Of a stretch of 64,000 bases of DNA, positions 48,370 to 56,840 are shown one piece after another. Positions within the stretch are counted from its first letter, which is position 1. Each line of letters begins with the position of its first letter. Made by a program: the position numbers and the translations under genes. The DNA is from Blastocatellia bacterium. Lineage in GTDB: Bacteria; Acidobacteriota; Blastocatellia; UBA7656; JADIYM01. The notes under the pieces are model-generated. The model searched no databases. It was not told the DNA's origin and was given only the letters and a program-made list of their open reading frames with translations. The DNA lies in NCBI GenBank assembly GCA_016705245.1, contig JADIYM010000002.1, forward strand, positions 186,001 to 250,000, written 5' to 3'.

Positions 48370-49991
48370 ATGAGCGTCGAGCGCCAGCAACCAATTGCGA
48401 CCCTCGATATCTTCGATCCGGATGTCGGAATGCGGAGCGTTTCGCTCAAGGGATCGTCCTTCCGTCTCGGCCGCCACCGCGATAACGACCTCAAGATTCC
48501 GGACAACTTCGTCTCGCGCCATCACGCCGAGATAACGTTCGACGGGTCGAATTTCGTCTTCAAGGATAACGGCAGCTCCTGCGGGAGCTTCGTAAATGGC
48601 AGGAAGACCGACGAAAAGTCCTTCGAGATGGCGACTCGATCCGCCTCGGTCGCAAGGACGCGCGCGAGCTGACCTTTCACTGTGCCTCTGTTCCCTCGGA
48701 GGAATCTGCCGTCGACGATCAGCAGCGGATCATGACGGTGATCGACGAGACTCAGACCCGGTTCCTCAACACGTCGCTGCTCAAGATGATCTCGACGGCG
48801 GAGCTCACGACGACGACCGGCACCGTCGATCGTCTGTCGGCGCTCTACGAAGCGACCTCCGTGATGCTCTCGCTCAAGGACCTGCAGGACGTCTCCGAGA
48901 AGCTCCTCAACCTGGTTTTCGAGAACCTGACATGCGAGCGCGGCGTGATCATGGTCTACGACCAGAAGCTCGCGTCGCTGCAGCCGCAGGTCATGCGCAG
49001 CACCGTGGATTCCGGTAACAGTTTTGCGCCGAGCCGTGCCATTACCGAGCGCGCCTACAACGAAAACGTGGCCGTGCTGAGCATGGACGCAAGTACCGAT
49101 TCGCGATTCGCGTCGCGCGAGTCGATCATCCTTCAGGCTATCCGCTCGGTCATGTGCGCCCCGATTGCATCGTCGACCCGCGTGTGGGGCGTGCTTTACG
49201 TCGACATCGTCACGACGAAGAAGACGTTCGAACAGGAGGACCTCGAGTTTCTGCTCGCGATGGCCCGGCAGGCCGGCATTGCAATGGAGAACCTGAATCT
49301 CGTCACGGAACAGCAGAAGATGATCGAGAGCTTCATCCGCGCGCTTGCGGCATCGATCGACGCGCGCGACGACCTGACGGCAGGCCACTCGGCTCGCGTC
49401 GGGCGCTACTCGTCGGCGATCGCGAAGTACATGGGGTGGACCGCGGACGACCGAAAGCGCCTCTACTACGCCGGGCTCCTTCACGATTATGGGAAGATCG
49501 GCACGAGGGAAGCGATTCTCTGCAAGCCCGGCAAGCTGACACCCGAGGAGTACGAGCACATCAAGGAGCACCCCGGCCACACCATGCGGATCCTTTCGCA
49601 GATTCACTTTACCGAGGATCTGCAGGACCTTCCGCTCGTTGCGTCGAGCCATCACGAGAAGGTCGACGGGACGGGATATCCGTATGGCCTCGTGTCGGAC
49701 CAGATTCCGCTTGGATCGAAGATCATCGCGGTCGCGGACTTCTTCGATGCGCTCACGCACAAGCGTCACTATCGCGAGCCGATGCCCATCGAGGAGGTCA
49801 TCCAGCTCGTGAAGGAGCAGAACGGGACCTCCTTCGAGCCCAGCGTCGTCGATGCCTTCGAGCAGTTCGTGCGCAAGGAGTACATACCGAATCAGGAGAA
49901 GCGCGCCGCCCGGGAGGCGAGCCGTCGGACGAGCGTGACGACCGGCGACGTCGCGAGCGTGGCAGGAGAAATGCCGGCGCCGTCGGTCTGA
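48370..49991 (+). CDS. FHA-GAF-HD-GYP protein, probable c-di-GMP phosphodiesterase (frameshifted)
   Basis: A protein of about 540 residues after correction. The FHA domain (about 10-105) has FRLGRHRDNDLKIPDNFVSRHHAEI, which binds phosphothreonine. A GAF domain (about 150-310) follows, then an HD-GYP domain (about 315-500) with HSARVGRYSSAIA, HDYGKIG and SHHEKVDGTGYPYGL. The frame breaks at 48625-48630; one extra G joins TDEKSFE to DGDSIRLGRKDARELTFHC. The ATG at 48370 follows GGGAGG. HD-GYP proteins hydrolyse cyclic di-GMP; the FHA part suggests control by a Ser/Thr kinase. No such kinase is in the window. Confidence 0.88.
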
Positions 49992-49996
49992 TGGGG

Positions 49997-50028
49997 TATC
50001 AGTACCGGGCGCGGTAGCGCTCGGGTCA
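49997..50028 (-). repeat. GC-rich dispersed repeat, partial inverted copy 4
   Basis: ATCAGTACCGGGCGCGGTAG through CGCTCGGGTCA is the reverse complement of copy 3 and of the centre of copy 1. With copy 2 just downstream it could pair into a long imperfect hairpin after the FHA gene. Confidence 0.7.
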
Positions 50029-50037
50029 GCGTCTCCG

Positions 50038-50131
50038 TCAGCCCGCGCCTGGTGGCGTCACACGCGCTCGGGATCGACCCGAGCGCTCTCACGCCCGGTA
50101 CGGATGCTTGAGGCGTGCGATGCAAGCGTCT
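50038..50131 (+). repeat. GC-rich dispersed repeat, copy 2
   Basis: Nearly identical to copy 1 (30284-30375) over about 93 bases, including the palindrome GCTCGGGATCGACCCGAGC. It lies between the FHA/HD-GYP gene and gatB, where the hairpin may terminate transcription. Confidence 0.8.
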
Positions 50132-50175
50132 TTATCAATCATGTGACACGTCCGTGAACGGCTAGGTCGCCTCGC

Positions 50176-50205
50176 TTGCCGCGTCGCGAACCGTTCAACT
50201 ATGAT
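50176..50205 (+). promoter_or_regulatory. gatB promoter, leaderless arrangement
   Basis: TTGCCG (50176-50181), an 18-base spacer and TATGAT (50200-50205). The ATG at 50215 begins 10 bases after the -10 ends, so transcription would start at or next to the start codon. No Shine-Dalgarno sequence is present. Confidence 0.5.
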
Positions 50206-50214
50206 CCGCCGCCT

Positions 50215-51695
50215 ATGAGGAACAAGTACGGCGTGGTCATTGGTCTGGAAGTCCACGCTCAGCTCAAGACGGACTCGAAGATCTTCTGCGGGTGTTCGAC
50301 GCGGTTTGGCGACGAACCCAACTCGAATACGTGTCCCGTGTGCCTCGGACTGCCCGGCGCGCTTCCGGTGCTCAACGAGAAGGTCGTGGAGTACGCGACG
50401 CGGACGGCGCTCGCGCTCAACCTGCACGTCAACGAGGAATCGGTCTTCTCGCGGAAGAACTACTTCTATCCCGACCTTCCGAAGGGTTATCAGATTTCGC
50501 AGTACAAGGAGCCGTTCTCCGAGCACGGGTGGGTCGAGATCATGACCGGCGAACGTGACGAAACAGGTCACCCGCGAGACATTCAGCTCAAGCGCTTCGG
50601 GATCACCCGAATGCACCTCGAGGAGGACGCCGGAAAGTCCCTGCACGATGGAATGCCGGATTCGGACACGAGAACATACGTCGACTTGAACCGGTCGGGG
50701 ACCCCACTCGCCGAGATCGTGTCGGAACCGGACTTCCGCTCCAGCTGGGAAGCCTACGACTACGTGCAATACCTTCGTCGCGTCCTTCAATACGTCGAAA
50801 CGTGCGACACGAACATGGAGGAGGGAAGCCTGCGTTGCGACGCGAACGTTTCCGTCCGGCCGGTAGGACGAGAGGAATTTGGCACGAAGGTAGAGCTCAA
50901 GAACCTCAACTCGGTGCGGTTTCTCCAGCGCGCGCTCGAGTACGAGATCGACCGGCAGATCGGTGTAATCGAGTCGGGAGGTGAAGTTGTCCAGGAAACG
51001 CGGCTCTGGAACGAGCGCGAGAACCGGACCTACACGATGCGCACTAAGGAAGATGCGCATGACTACCGGTACTTTCCCGAGCCCGACCTCCCGCCGCTTC
51101 GCGTCGAGCCGGCGATGATCGAACGAATCCGCGCAGGGCTGCCGGAGCTGCCTGAGGCGCTTCGACGTCGATTTGCCGAGCAGTACGCACTCAGCCACGA
51201 GGACGCCGTCGTGTTGACGGGTTCGCGCTCGCTTGCAGGATTCTTCGAGGCGACGGCCAGGGCATCCGGCAACGCCCGCTCGAGCGCGAACTGGATCAAG
51301 AACGAGCTGCTGCGCGAGCTAGATTCGCGAAAGATCGAAATCGACGCGTCGCCCGTTTCGCCGGAAAGGCTTGCCGAGCTGATCGCCGAGCTTGATGCCG
51401 GACGAATTTCGGGAGCGCAGGCCAAGGATCTTCTACCGAAAATGCTCAGAGCGATGCGTTGCTTGCGTCGTTAATCGACGAGCTTGGTGGCGGCCAGATC
51501 AATGACGTCGAGACGTTGCGTGAGATCGTCGCCGGCATCATCACGGCAAACCCGAAGCAGGTCGAGCAGTACCGTTCGGGCAAGGAAGCGCTCTTCGGCT
51601 TCTTCGTCGGCCAGGTAATGAAGACGACGGGCAAGAAGGCCAACGCGCAGGTATCCAACGATCTCCTCAAGGAGATGCTGGCAGGCGGTTCCTAG
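50215..51695 (+). CDS. gatB: Aspartyl/glutamyl-tRNA(Asn/Gln) amidotransferase subunit B (frameshifted)
   Basis: About 493 residues after correction, the usual GatB length. The kinase-like cradle starts YGVVIGLEVHAQLKTDSKIFCGC and includes CPVCLGLPGALPVLNEK, ISQYKEPF, LEEDAGKS and DLNRSGTPLAEIVSEPD. The C-terminal YqeY-like domain (DELGGGQINDVETLREIVAGI...FFVGQVMKTTGKKANAQ) is in another frame; one missing base near 51444-51449 restores it. GatB phosphorylates and amidates Glu-tRNA(Gln) or Asp-tRNA(Asn) with GatA and GatC, which are not in the window. An essential gene with one indel points to sequencing error. Confidence 0.95.
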
Positions 51696-51755
51696 CGGAC
51701 CGGTTTTCGCGACACGTGGCTCGCCACGATCTCAATCCGTGACAGGAGTATCCAC

Positions 51756-52409
51756 TTGATTCTTCGTGCTTGTGTTCTTGCGCTCTCGCTTGCCGTTTTC
51801 GGTGGTGGTCTTACGGCCTGCAGCGGGGGCAGCGATCAGGTTGCCGTCTTCGAGACAAAATATGGCCGGATCGTCGTCGAGTTTCTCCCCGAGTACGCGC
51901 CGATGCACGTCGAGGCGTTTCAGGGGATGATCTCGAGCGGCTCGATGGACGGGACTCGCTTTCACCGGATCATCCCGGGAAAGATCATCCAGGGAGGCGA
52001 TCCGAACTCGAAGGACGACGACCCGTCCGACGATGGTCTGGGACAGCCGGGGCAGCCGACGATTCCCGCTGAGTTCACGACTGCCATCAAACACACGCGC
52101 GGCATCGTCTCGGCTGCCCGGAAGGGCGACAACAAGGACAGCGCCACGAGCCAGTTCTTCGTCTGCCTGGGCGACGAACCTGCATACGATGGCCAGTACA
52201 CCATCTTCGGGAGGGTTGTGGACGGGATGAACGTCGTCGGCCTCATTGCGAACGCACCGACGCGTCGCGACGATCCGAAGCTTCGAGAGCGGCCGGCCGA
52301 GCCGGTGGCGATCGACCGTGCTTACCTCACGACCCGAGCGGCCCTCGGACTCCCGGCGAAGACCGACGAAGGAATGGCCACGAACGCAGCGCCCTCGAAC
52401 CGGAAGTAG
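51756..52409 (+). CDS. Cyclophilin-type peptidyl-prolyl isomerase lipoprotein
   Basis: A 217-residue exported lipoprotein. The TTG start at 51756 is placed 7 bases after AGGAG. The signal peptide ends in lipobox LTAC (C22). The cyclophilin fold runs from VAVFETKYGRIVVEFLPEYAP to the C-terminal end, with FHRIIPGKIIQGGDP, RGIVSAARKGDNKDSATSQFFVCLGD and YTIFGRVVDGMNVV; the catalytic arginine is in FHRIIPG. It speeds proline isomerisation in envelope proteins. A Ser/Asp-rich loop (SKDDDPSDDGLGQPG) is an insertion typical of bacterial envelope cyclophilins. Confidence 0.93.
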   Translation: MILRACVLALSLAVFGGGLTACSGGSDQVAVFETKYGRIVVEFLPEYAPMHVEAFQGMISSGSMDGTRFHRIIPGKIIQGGDPNSKDDDPSDDGLGQPGQPTIPAEFTTAIKHTRGIVSAARKGDNKDSATSQFFVCLGDEPAYDGQYTIFGRVVDGMNVVGLIANAPTRRDDPKLRERPAEPVAIDRAYLTTRAALGLPAKTDEGMATNAAPSNRK

Positions 52410-52457
52410 CTCGGGCGGATTTCGCTGCAAGCCGCGAGTGCGCGAGAATCCCGGACC

Positions 52458-53540
52458 ATGGTAGTTACGCCGGGAACGCTTCGAGGTCGGTGGCGCCGGA
52501 TGGCCGAGCACTTCGGCTTTGTTCCGGTGTTTCGGAAATCGATCCTGGGACCGCGTCTTCGGGCGCTTGTCGGAGACCGGGCCGGCTATCTCGTAGCGAT
52601 CGGATCGACGTGGACGCTGAATCGGAGCAGCGTGGATCTGCTCGTGCGCTTTCCGCAACGCCATACGGTCCTCGGATTCCGTGAGGACCTTCTTCGGAAT
52701 CCGGCACTCGTCGCAGGGTTCGGCCGCCGCCGCCGATTGCCGCGTCGCGTGCGGCGCAACATATTTCTGGCAGACGGTTCCGTACTCGTCCGGTTGCCGT
52801 ACGACGCTTTTCCTCCATCCATCCGGCGGATCGAGCGCGTGCTCGACGGCCTCATCGCGGCGATGCACGATCACGTTCGCACGCTCGAGAGGCTGTGCGA
52901 ATCGTGTGGAGGGCCCAGCGACCTCGGAATCTATCTGGCTGACGGCATTCCGGCGCTCATCTGTGAGCCTTGCGTCAGCACGTATCGGGATCGCGAGCAG
53001 GAGATCGTCCGCCAGGTTCGCGAACTCGAGCCGGACATCGGTGAGGGCGCCCTGGTCGGCACCGCTGCGGCGATTGCCTTCGGAATTGCAGTCGGCGCGC
53101 TGTCGTCCATCGGCACGAGCCTTGTTGTCCAGATCGGCGCTCTTATTGCGGCGCCGGCGTTCTTCGCGATCGGTTACCTGGCGGCGGCGTTCGCCAGCCG
53201 CGGATTCGTCGGCTCGAACTTCGTTAGCACCGTGCTCAAGCTGCCGTTCGCAGCGCTTGGGGCGCTCATTGGCTGGATCGTGATGAACGCAGTTACGAGG
53301 CAGGTGCTCCATCCGGCCATCTGGAACCTTACTCTGCTGATCAACTCGGTCTGGCGGCCAGGAGAGTCATCCCCACGGGTCGCCGCGATGCTCGGAGGGG
53401 CCAGTCTCGTCGGCGCAGTCATCGAGATCATCGTGTTCTCGTTGACGCGGCGGCGTGGCGTCCGTTTCACGACGATCGACAAGGTCGGCGGTCGCGACAC
53501 TACGGCAGTAGTCGAATCATCATCACCACCAGGGCCGTGA
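52458..53540 (+). CDS. Unknown membrane protein with split CxxC zinc-ribbon-like motif
   Basis: A 360-residue protein not assigned to a family. Residues 1-140 are basic and soluble-looking (RRRRLPRRVRRNIFLADGSVLVRLPYDAFPPSIRRIERVLDGL). A two-pair cysteine motif follows (LCESCGG, then 15 residues, ICEPC), as in zinc ribbons. After this there are four hydrophobic segments between about 205 and 335. The last about 25 residues are polar. Its 3' end overlaps the convergent small membrane gene by 41 bases. The layout suggests a metal-binding membrane protein, but no role can be named. Confidence 0.65.
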   Translation: MVVTPGTLRGRWRRMAEHFGFVPVFRKSILGPRLRALVGDRAGYLVAIGSTWTLNRSSVDLLVRFPQRHTVLGFREDLLRNPALVAGFGRRRRLPRRVRRNIFLADGSVLVRLPYDAFPPSIRRIERVLDGLIAAMHDHVRTLERLCESCGGPSDLGIYLADGIPALICEPCVSTYRDREQEIVRQVRELEPDIGEGALVGTAAAIAFGIAVGALSSIGTSLVVQIGALIAAPAFFAIGYLAAAFASRGFVGSNFVSTVLKLPFAALGALIGWIVMNAVTRQVLHPAIWNLTLLINSVWRPGESSPRVAAMLGGASLVGAVIEIIVFSLTRRRGVRFTTIDKVGGRDTTAVVESSSPPGP

Positions 53541-53775
53541 TTCCGGCGACGAAGGCGAGCGCGAGATAGACCATCACGATTCGCGGATCCCGCAAAAGGC
53601 ACTTGCTCTCGCGCAGTCCCTTTCGGTATGCGTCCACGTAGGCCCACAGCCCCATCCCGCTCATCAGGACCACGGCGACGGGAGGGCTGAACACCCACGC
53701 GATGATCGCGACGGTGGTGAAGACGCAGTAGCGGATCGGATCGAAGACCGGCGGCTGCCAATCGGAGTTCGACAT
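53500..53775 (-). CDS. Small two-helix membrane protein, unknown
   Basis: A 91-residue protein with two hydrophobic segments (about 14-43 and 67-88) joined by a polar loop, YVDAYRKGLRESKCLLRDPR. ATG 53775 is used because it lies 14 bases after the radical SAM stop and gives a clean N-terminus. The 3' end overlaps that of the convergent gene by 41 bases. It is probably co-transcribed with the radical SAM gene; the function is unknown. Confidence 0.6.
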   Translation of the reverse strand: MSNSDWQPPVFDPIRYCVFTTVAIIAWVFSPPVAVVLMSGMGLWAYVDAYRKGLRESKCLLRDPRIVMVYLALAFVAGITALVVMMIRLLP

Positions 53776-53789
53776 CGGCGCGGGTTCCT

Positions 53790-55343
53790 TCACGGCACCA
53801 CCGACGCTTCGGCCGTGGCGGTGCGTTCGGCGAGAACGGTGCGACGCAGCTGTGGCCACGCCTGAACGGCGCAGAAAGGTGCGCACTGGTCGCCGCGGTC
53901 ACCTTCCGTGCCGACGTGAACACAGCACTGTAGCAAACGCTCTTCGAGCATCGTGTGCATGTCCATGAACGGTTTCACCGTGATGCGTTTGATGCGCCGC
54001 GCAAGCATCTCTCGCAGGCGATCGTTGCGGCCCGTGACCGCGTTGCCGGCCACGCGCAGGATCGTGCTGAGGCCGAGGTCGCAGTTCTCGCAGATGTTCC
54101 GAAACATCTCGGTGATCGTCGGGTGGGTGAGCGACGACTGTTCGCTCAGCAATCCAAGAAAGGACTGCTTTACGAGGTCGCGTAGCTGGGCCGGGATTTC
54201 ACGATCGGCGATCCGGTTGCTCACGAGCCCGAGGTTCTCCAATAGTCGATCGTGGCCGACGATTCCAGCAAGCGAACGCCACTCGCCGCCATCTGTATGG
54301 AGCATGTATCCGACGCTGCAGCAATGCGGGTGCGAGCAGGGAAGCGCCGTCAGGTCGCGCCAGGTGACGACGCCGCCGGTCTGCGGGCCTAGGCGCGCAA
54401 GGACGCCGGTGTGGGTCAATCGTTCATTCGGGTCGATGGCCGTCGCGCGTCCTGATCCAAACTGCGGCTGGATAGAGATTCCTCCGACGAACGGCGTCTC
54501 CATACCGAGGCGGACGACGTCGCCGATCTCGTCGTCGTTCACTCCCAGGGTTGCCGTCATCGTCAGTGTCGTGAAGATGCCGGCGTCGCAGAGGCGTTCG
54601 AGCGCCCGCTGCTTCACCGATCGCAGGTCCGAATTACGATGGAAGCGGTGCGTTTCTCGACGCAGCCCGTCGAATTGAAGATAAACCTCGACGCGCGTGT
54701 TGTAGTGGGCGAGTTGCCGGAGGAGTCCATCGTTCTGGGCAATCTCGATGCCGTTCGAGTTCACGAGGACCCGCACGATGTTTCGTTCAAGGACTCGGTC
54801 CAGCAATTCGGCGAACTGCGGATGAACCGTGGGCTCGCCGCCGCTCAGCATGAGGACGTCGAGCTGGCCGCCTTCCCGTTCAAGTCGTCGGTCGATGTTC
54901 TCGAGTATGCGACCGACCGGAACGACACCGCCGAGCGCGGGCGAGGACGACGTGAAGCAGTTCGGGCAGCAGAGATTGCACGATTGCGTGACGTCTTCTA
55001 GCAGGATGCAAGTGTGCTGGGTCTGCATCTCACCAAGGCCGAGCAGATAGGCCGACGGGACGGGATCGAAGTTACCGGCCGAGTCCGGCACGTGCTGCTT
55101 CGTCGGTGCCGTCCAGCGTTCAAGGTAGGCAAGGATCTCCGCCGACTCGTCGTACATCGATCGCACGCGTCCGTGTCGAGGACAGCCTCGGACGAGCCAC
55201 ACCCGACCCTCCTCCTCCGACAGGTATCCGGCGAGCCGCGCGACACGGTCGAGGGGGACGTCCGGATCGTCGTCGTGACAATACGGACAGAACGCGGTCA
55301 CGTAGCGAATCACGCGGTCGGACCGAAGCGGCATTCCAGGCAC
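53790..55343 (-). CDS. Radical SAM enzyme, tetraether lipid synthase (Tes)-like
   Basis: A 517-residue enzyme. An N-terminal metal-binding segment has FCPYC (C19/C22) and GCPRHG (C54, H57). The radical SAM cluster motif is CNLCCPNC (C122, C126, C129), followed by MLSGGEPTVHPQF. Further cysteines sit in LPCSHPHCCSVGYML and in the C-terminal NICENCD and QCAPFCAVQ. This order of motifs matches the MJ0619/Tes family, which couples lipid tails to make membrane-spanning lipids; homologues occur in Acidobacteria. GTG at 55343 follows AGGAGG. The assignment to lipid coupling is inference from motif layout; another radical SAM reaction is possible. Confidence 0.7.
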   Translation of the reverse strand: MPGMPLRSDRVIRYVTAFCPYCHDDDPDVPLDRVARLAGYLSEEEGRVWLVRGCPRHGRVRSMYDESAEILAYLERWTAPTKQHVPDSAGNFDPVPSAYLLGLGEMQTQHTCILLEDVTQSCNLCCPNCFTSSSPALGGVVPVGRILENIDRRLEREGGQLDVLMLSGGEPTVHPQFAELLDRVLERNIVRVLVNSNGIEIAQNDGLLRQLAHYNTRVEVYLQFDGLRRETHRFHRNSDLRSVKQRALERLCDAGIFTTLTMTATLGVNDDEIGDVVRLGMETPFVGGISIQPQFGSGRATAIDPNERLTHTGVLARLGPQTGGVVTWRDLTALPCSHPHCCSVGYMLHTDGGEWRSLAGIVGHDRLLENLGLVSNRIADREIPAQLRDLVKQSFLGLLSEQSSLTHPTITEMFRNICENCDLGLSTILRVAGNAVTGRNDRLREMLARRIKRITVKPFMDMHTMLEERLLQCCVHVGTEGDRGDQCAPFCAVQAWPQLRRTVLAERTATAEASVVP

Positions 55344-55363
55344 GTGCGCCTCCTCGACCTCGG

Positions 55364-55848
55364 TTACTGGTAGGCCAGAATCTGACCAAAACAGACGCCA
55401 GCAAGGATCAGCATCACCAGCGGCGGCGTCGCGACTATCCCGAGGATGAGACCGAGGGTCACCGACGAGTTGCGGCGTGACACCACGACGGCGCCGACAA
55501 TCTCGCCAACAAGCACCAGTCCTCCGCCAAGCAGCACGGGAATCGTCCAGAGATCGTTGGTGATCATCAGGGCACCGCCGCCAAAGATGAGTGCCGCATT
55601 GAAGATGGCCGAGCCTCCGATGAGGAGGAGGATCGTCATGACGCTCCATCCTCGCGCCGGTGTTGATGGCGGAGCAGTTCCCGGCAGGGAATACGCGTTC
55701 GGAAAGGCCTGCGAGATCGCGAGGTCGACGGCATCGGCCGGCACGCCTTCCGCAATGAGTTTCTTGCGCAGCGCCTCGATGGTGTGTAGGTCGACCGATG
55801 CTGCTCGAGGTACTGCCGCAGCCGTTCCATGAGTTGCTCGTCGTGCAT
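55364..55848 (-). CDS. Small membrane protein with N-terminal UBA-like helices (frameshifted), unknown
   Basis: A protein of about 160 residues in two frames. The first part, MHDEQLMERLRQYLEQHRSTYT (ATG 55848 after GGAG), continues as IEALRKKLIAEGVPADAVDLAISQAFPN in another frame, with the shift at about 55778-55792. This helical start resembles a UBA-like three-helix unit. Three or four membrane helices follow (about 70-160). It lies between the Lgt-like gene and the radical SAM gene on the same strand and is probably part of the same unit. The function is unknown. Confidence 0.6.
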
Positions 55849-55859
55849 GAATGCTCCGC

Positions 55860-56654
55860 CTAGACCGCGCTCTCGAACGAAGGCACGGCGTACGCACGGG
55901 TGAATACCTGTCGCCCGAAATAGACGACGAGGAGAAGGGTCGCCGGAATGAGAAATAGCTGCGAGTACGAGAGCCCGAAGGCCACGGTTGGGTTTCCGCG
56001 CACGAACTCGACCGCAAATCGGAAGACGCCGTATGACAGCAGATACATCTTGAAGACGTCTCCTCGAACCGGAACGACAGCCGCGAGGCGCCGCAGCACG
56101 GGAAACATTAAGGCGTGGAAGATGATCTCGTAGAGGAAGGACGGGTGCATCGGGATCCCCGGGCCGCAAGAGCCGCACATCGGCATTCGAGCGGCCGTTG
56201 CGGCATCGACCGCGATGCCCCAGGGAAGGGACGTCGGGGTTCCGAGCTGTTCGCTGAGAAGGCAGCCGATCCGTCCGACAGCCAGACCAAGTGCAACGGC
56301 AGGAGCGAAGAGATCGCCCGTCGAATCGCGATAACCGACGAGTCGCTTCGTGACGATGGCGCCCACGTAGGCGCCAGCCAGGCCTCCTAAAATGCTCTTC
56401 CCGCTCAGAATGAGCGCCGAGAGCAATGTCGATTCGGGCGCCGCGTCGAGGTAGGCCCAAAGCGTACTGAGCTTTGCCGCGACCGCGCCGGTGAGGATCG
56501 ATCCGATGGCGATCCAGCCGAGGCGCTCATCGAGCACGCCACGTCGCCTGGCCTCGACGAGGAACGACGACAGCGCGACCATGACTCCGAGGAGCACGAA
56601 AAAGTCGTGCGAAGCGATCGAAAGAGGGCCGATTCGAAGGAGGTTGGGCAGCAT
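55860..56654 (-). CDS. lgt: Prolipoprotein diacylglyceryl transferase-like protein
   Basis: A 264-residue membrane protein with seven hydrophobic segments. The Lgt signature is visible as APAVALGLAVGRIGCLLSEQLGTPTSLPWGIAV, followed by MHPSFLYEIIFHALMF; the first helix holds IASHDFFVLLG. Lgt moves diacylglycerol from phosphatidylglycerol to the lipobox cysteine of lipoproteins, several of which are encoded in this window. The usual GRIGNF(I/A)N is changed to GRIGCLLS, so activity is likely but less certain than for a textbook Lgt. ATG 56654 gives the standard length. Confidence 0.82.
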   Translation of the reverse strand: MLPNLLRIGPLSIASHDFFVLLGVMVALSSFLVEARRRGVLDERLGWIAIGSILTGAVAAKLSTLWAYLDAAPESTLLSALILSGKSILGGLAGAYVGAIVTKRLVGYRDSTGDLFAPAVALGLAVGRIGCLLSEQLGTPTSLPWGIAVDAATAARMPMCGSCGPGIPMHPSFLYEIIFHALMFPVLRRLAAVVPVRGDVFKMYLLSYGVFRFAVEFVRGNPTVAFGLSYSQLFLIPATLLLVVYFGRQVFTRAYAVPSFESAV

Positions 56655-56770
56655 CGGAGTACCGAGCGACGCGCAGAGGATAGCACAGCGACACGAGCGT
56701 CCCGATCGGGTCAGGGCCGGTGAAACACGGCCGGGCATTGGACGTATGCTCTGGCATCCGGAACGATTTT

Positions 56771-56800
56771 TTGCACCCCTCTTTCAGGGCGCGGTACACT
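56771..56800 (+). promoter_or_regulatory. Promoter of the S41 pseudo-protease gene
   Basis: TTGCAC (56771-56776), an 18-base spacer and TACACT (56795-56800), 41 bases before the start codon. A GAAGGAG ribosome binding site lies between. Confidence 0.55.
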
Positions 56801-56840
56801 TTCGAGGCGTATTCTCGGGCGAAGGAGTTCCTTCTTACTT

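Noticed and set aside
51732..53312. 526-codon minus-strand open frame opposite the cyclophilin and unknown membrane genes
   Set aside because: Shadow frame; covers two well-supported genes on the plus strand and shows no motif.
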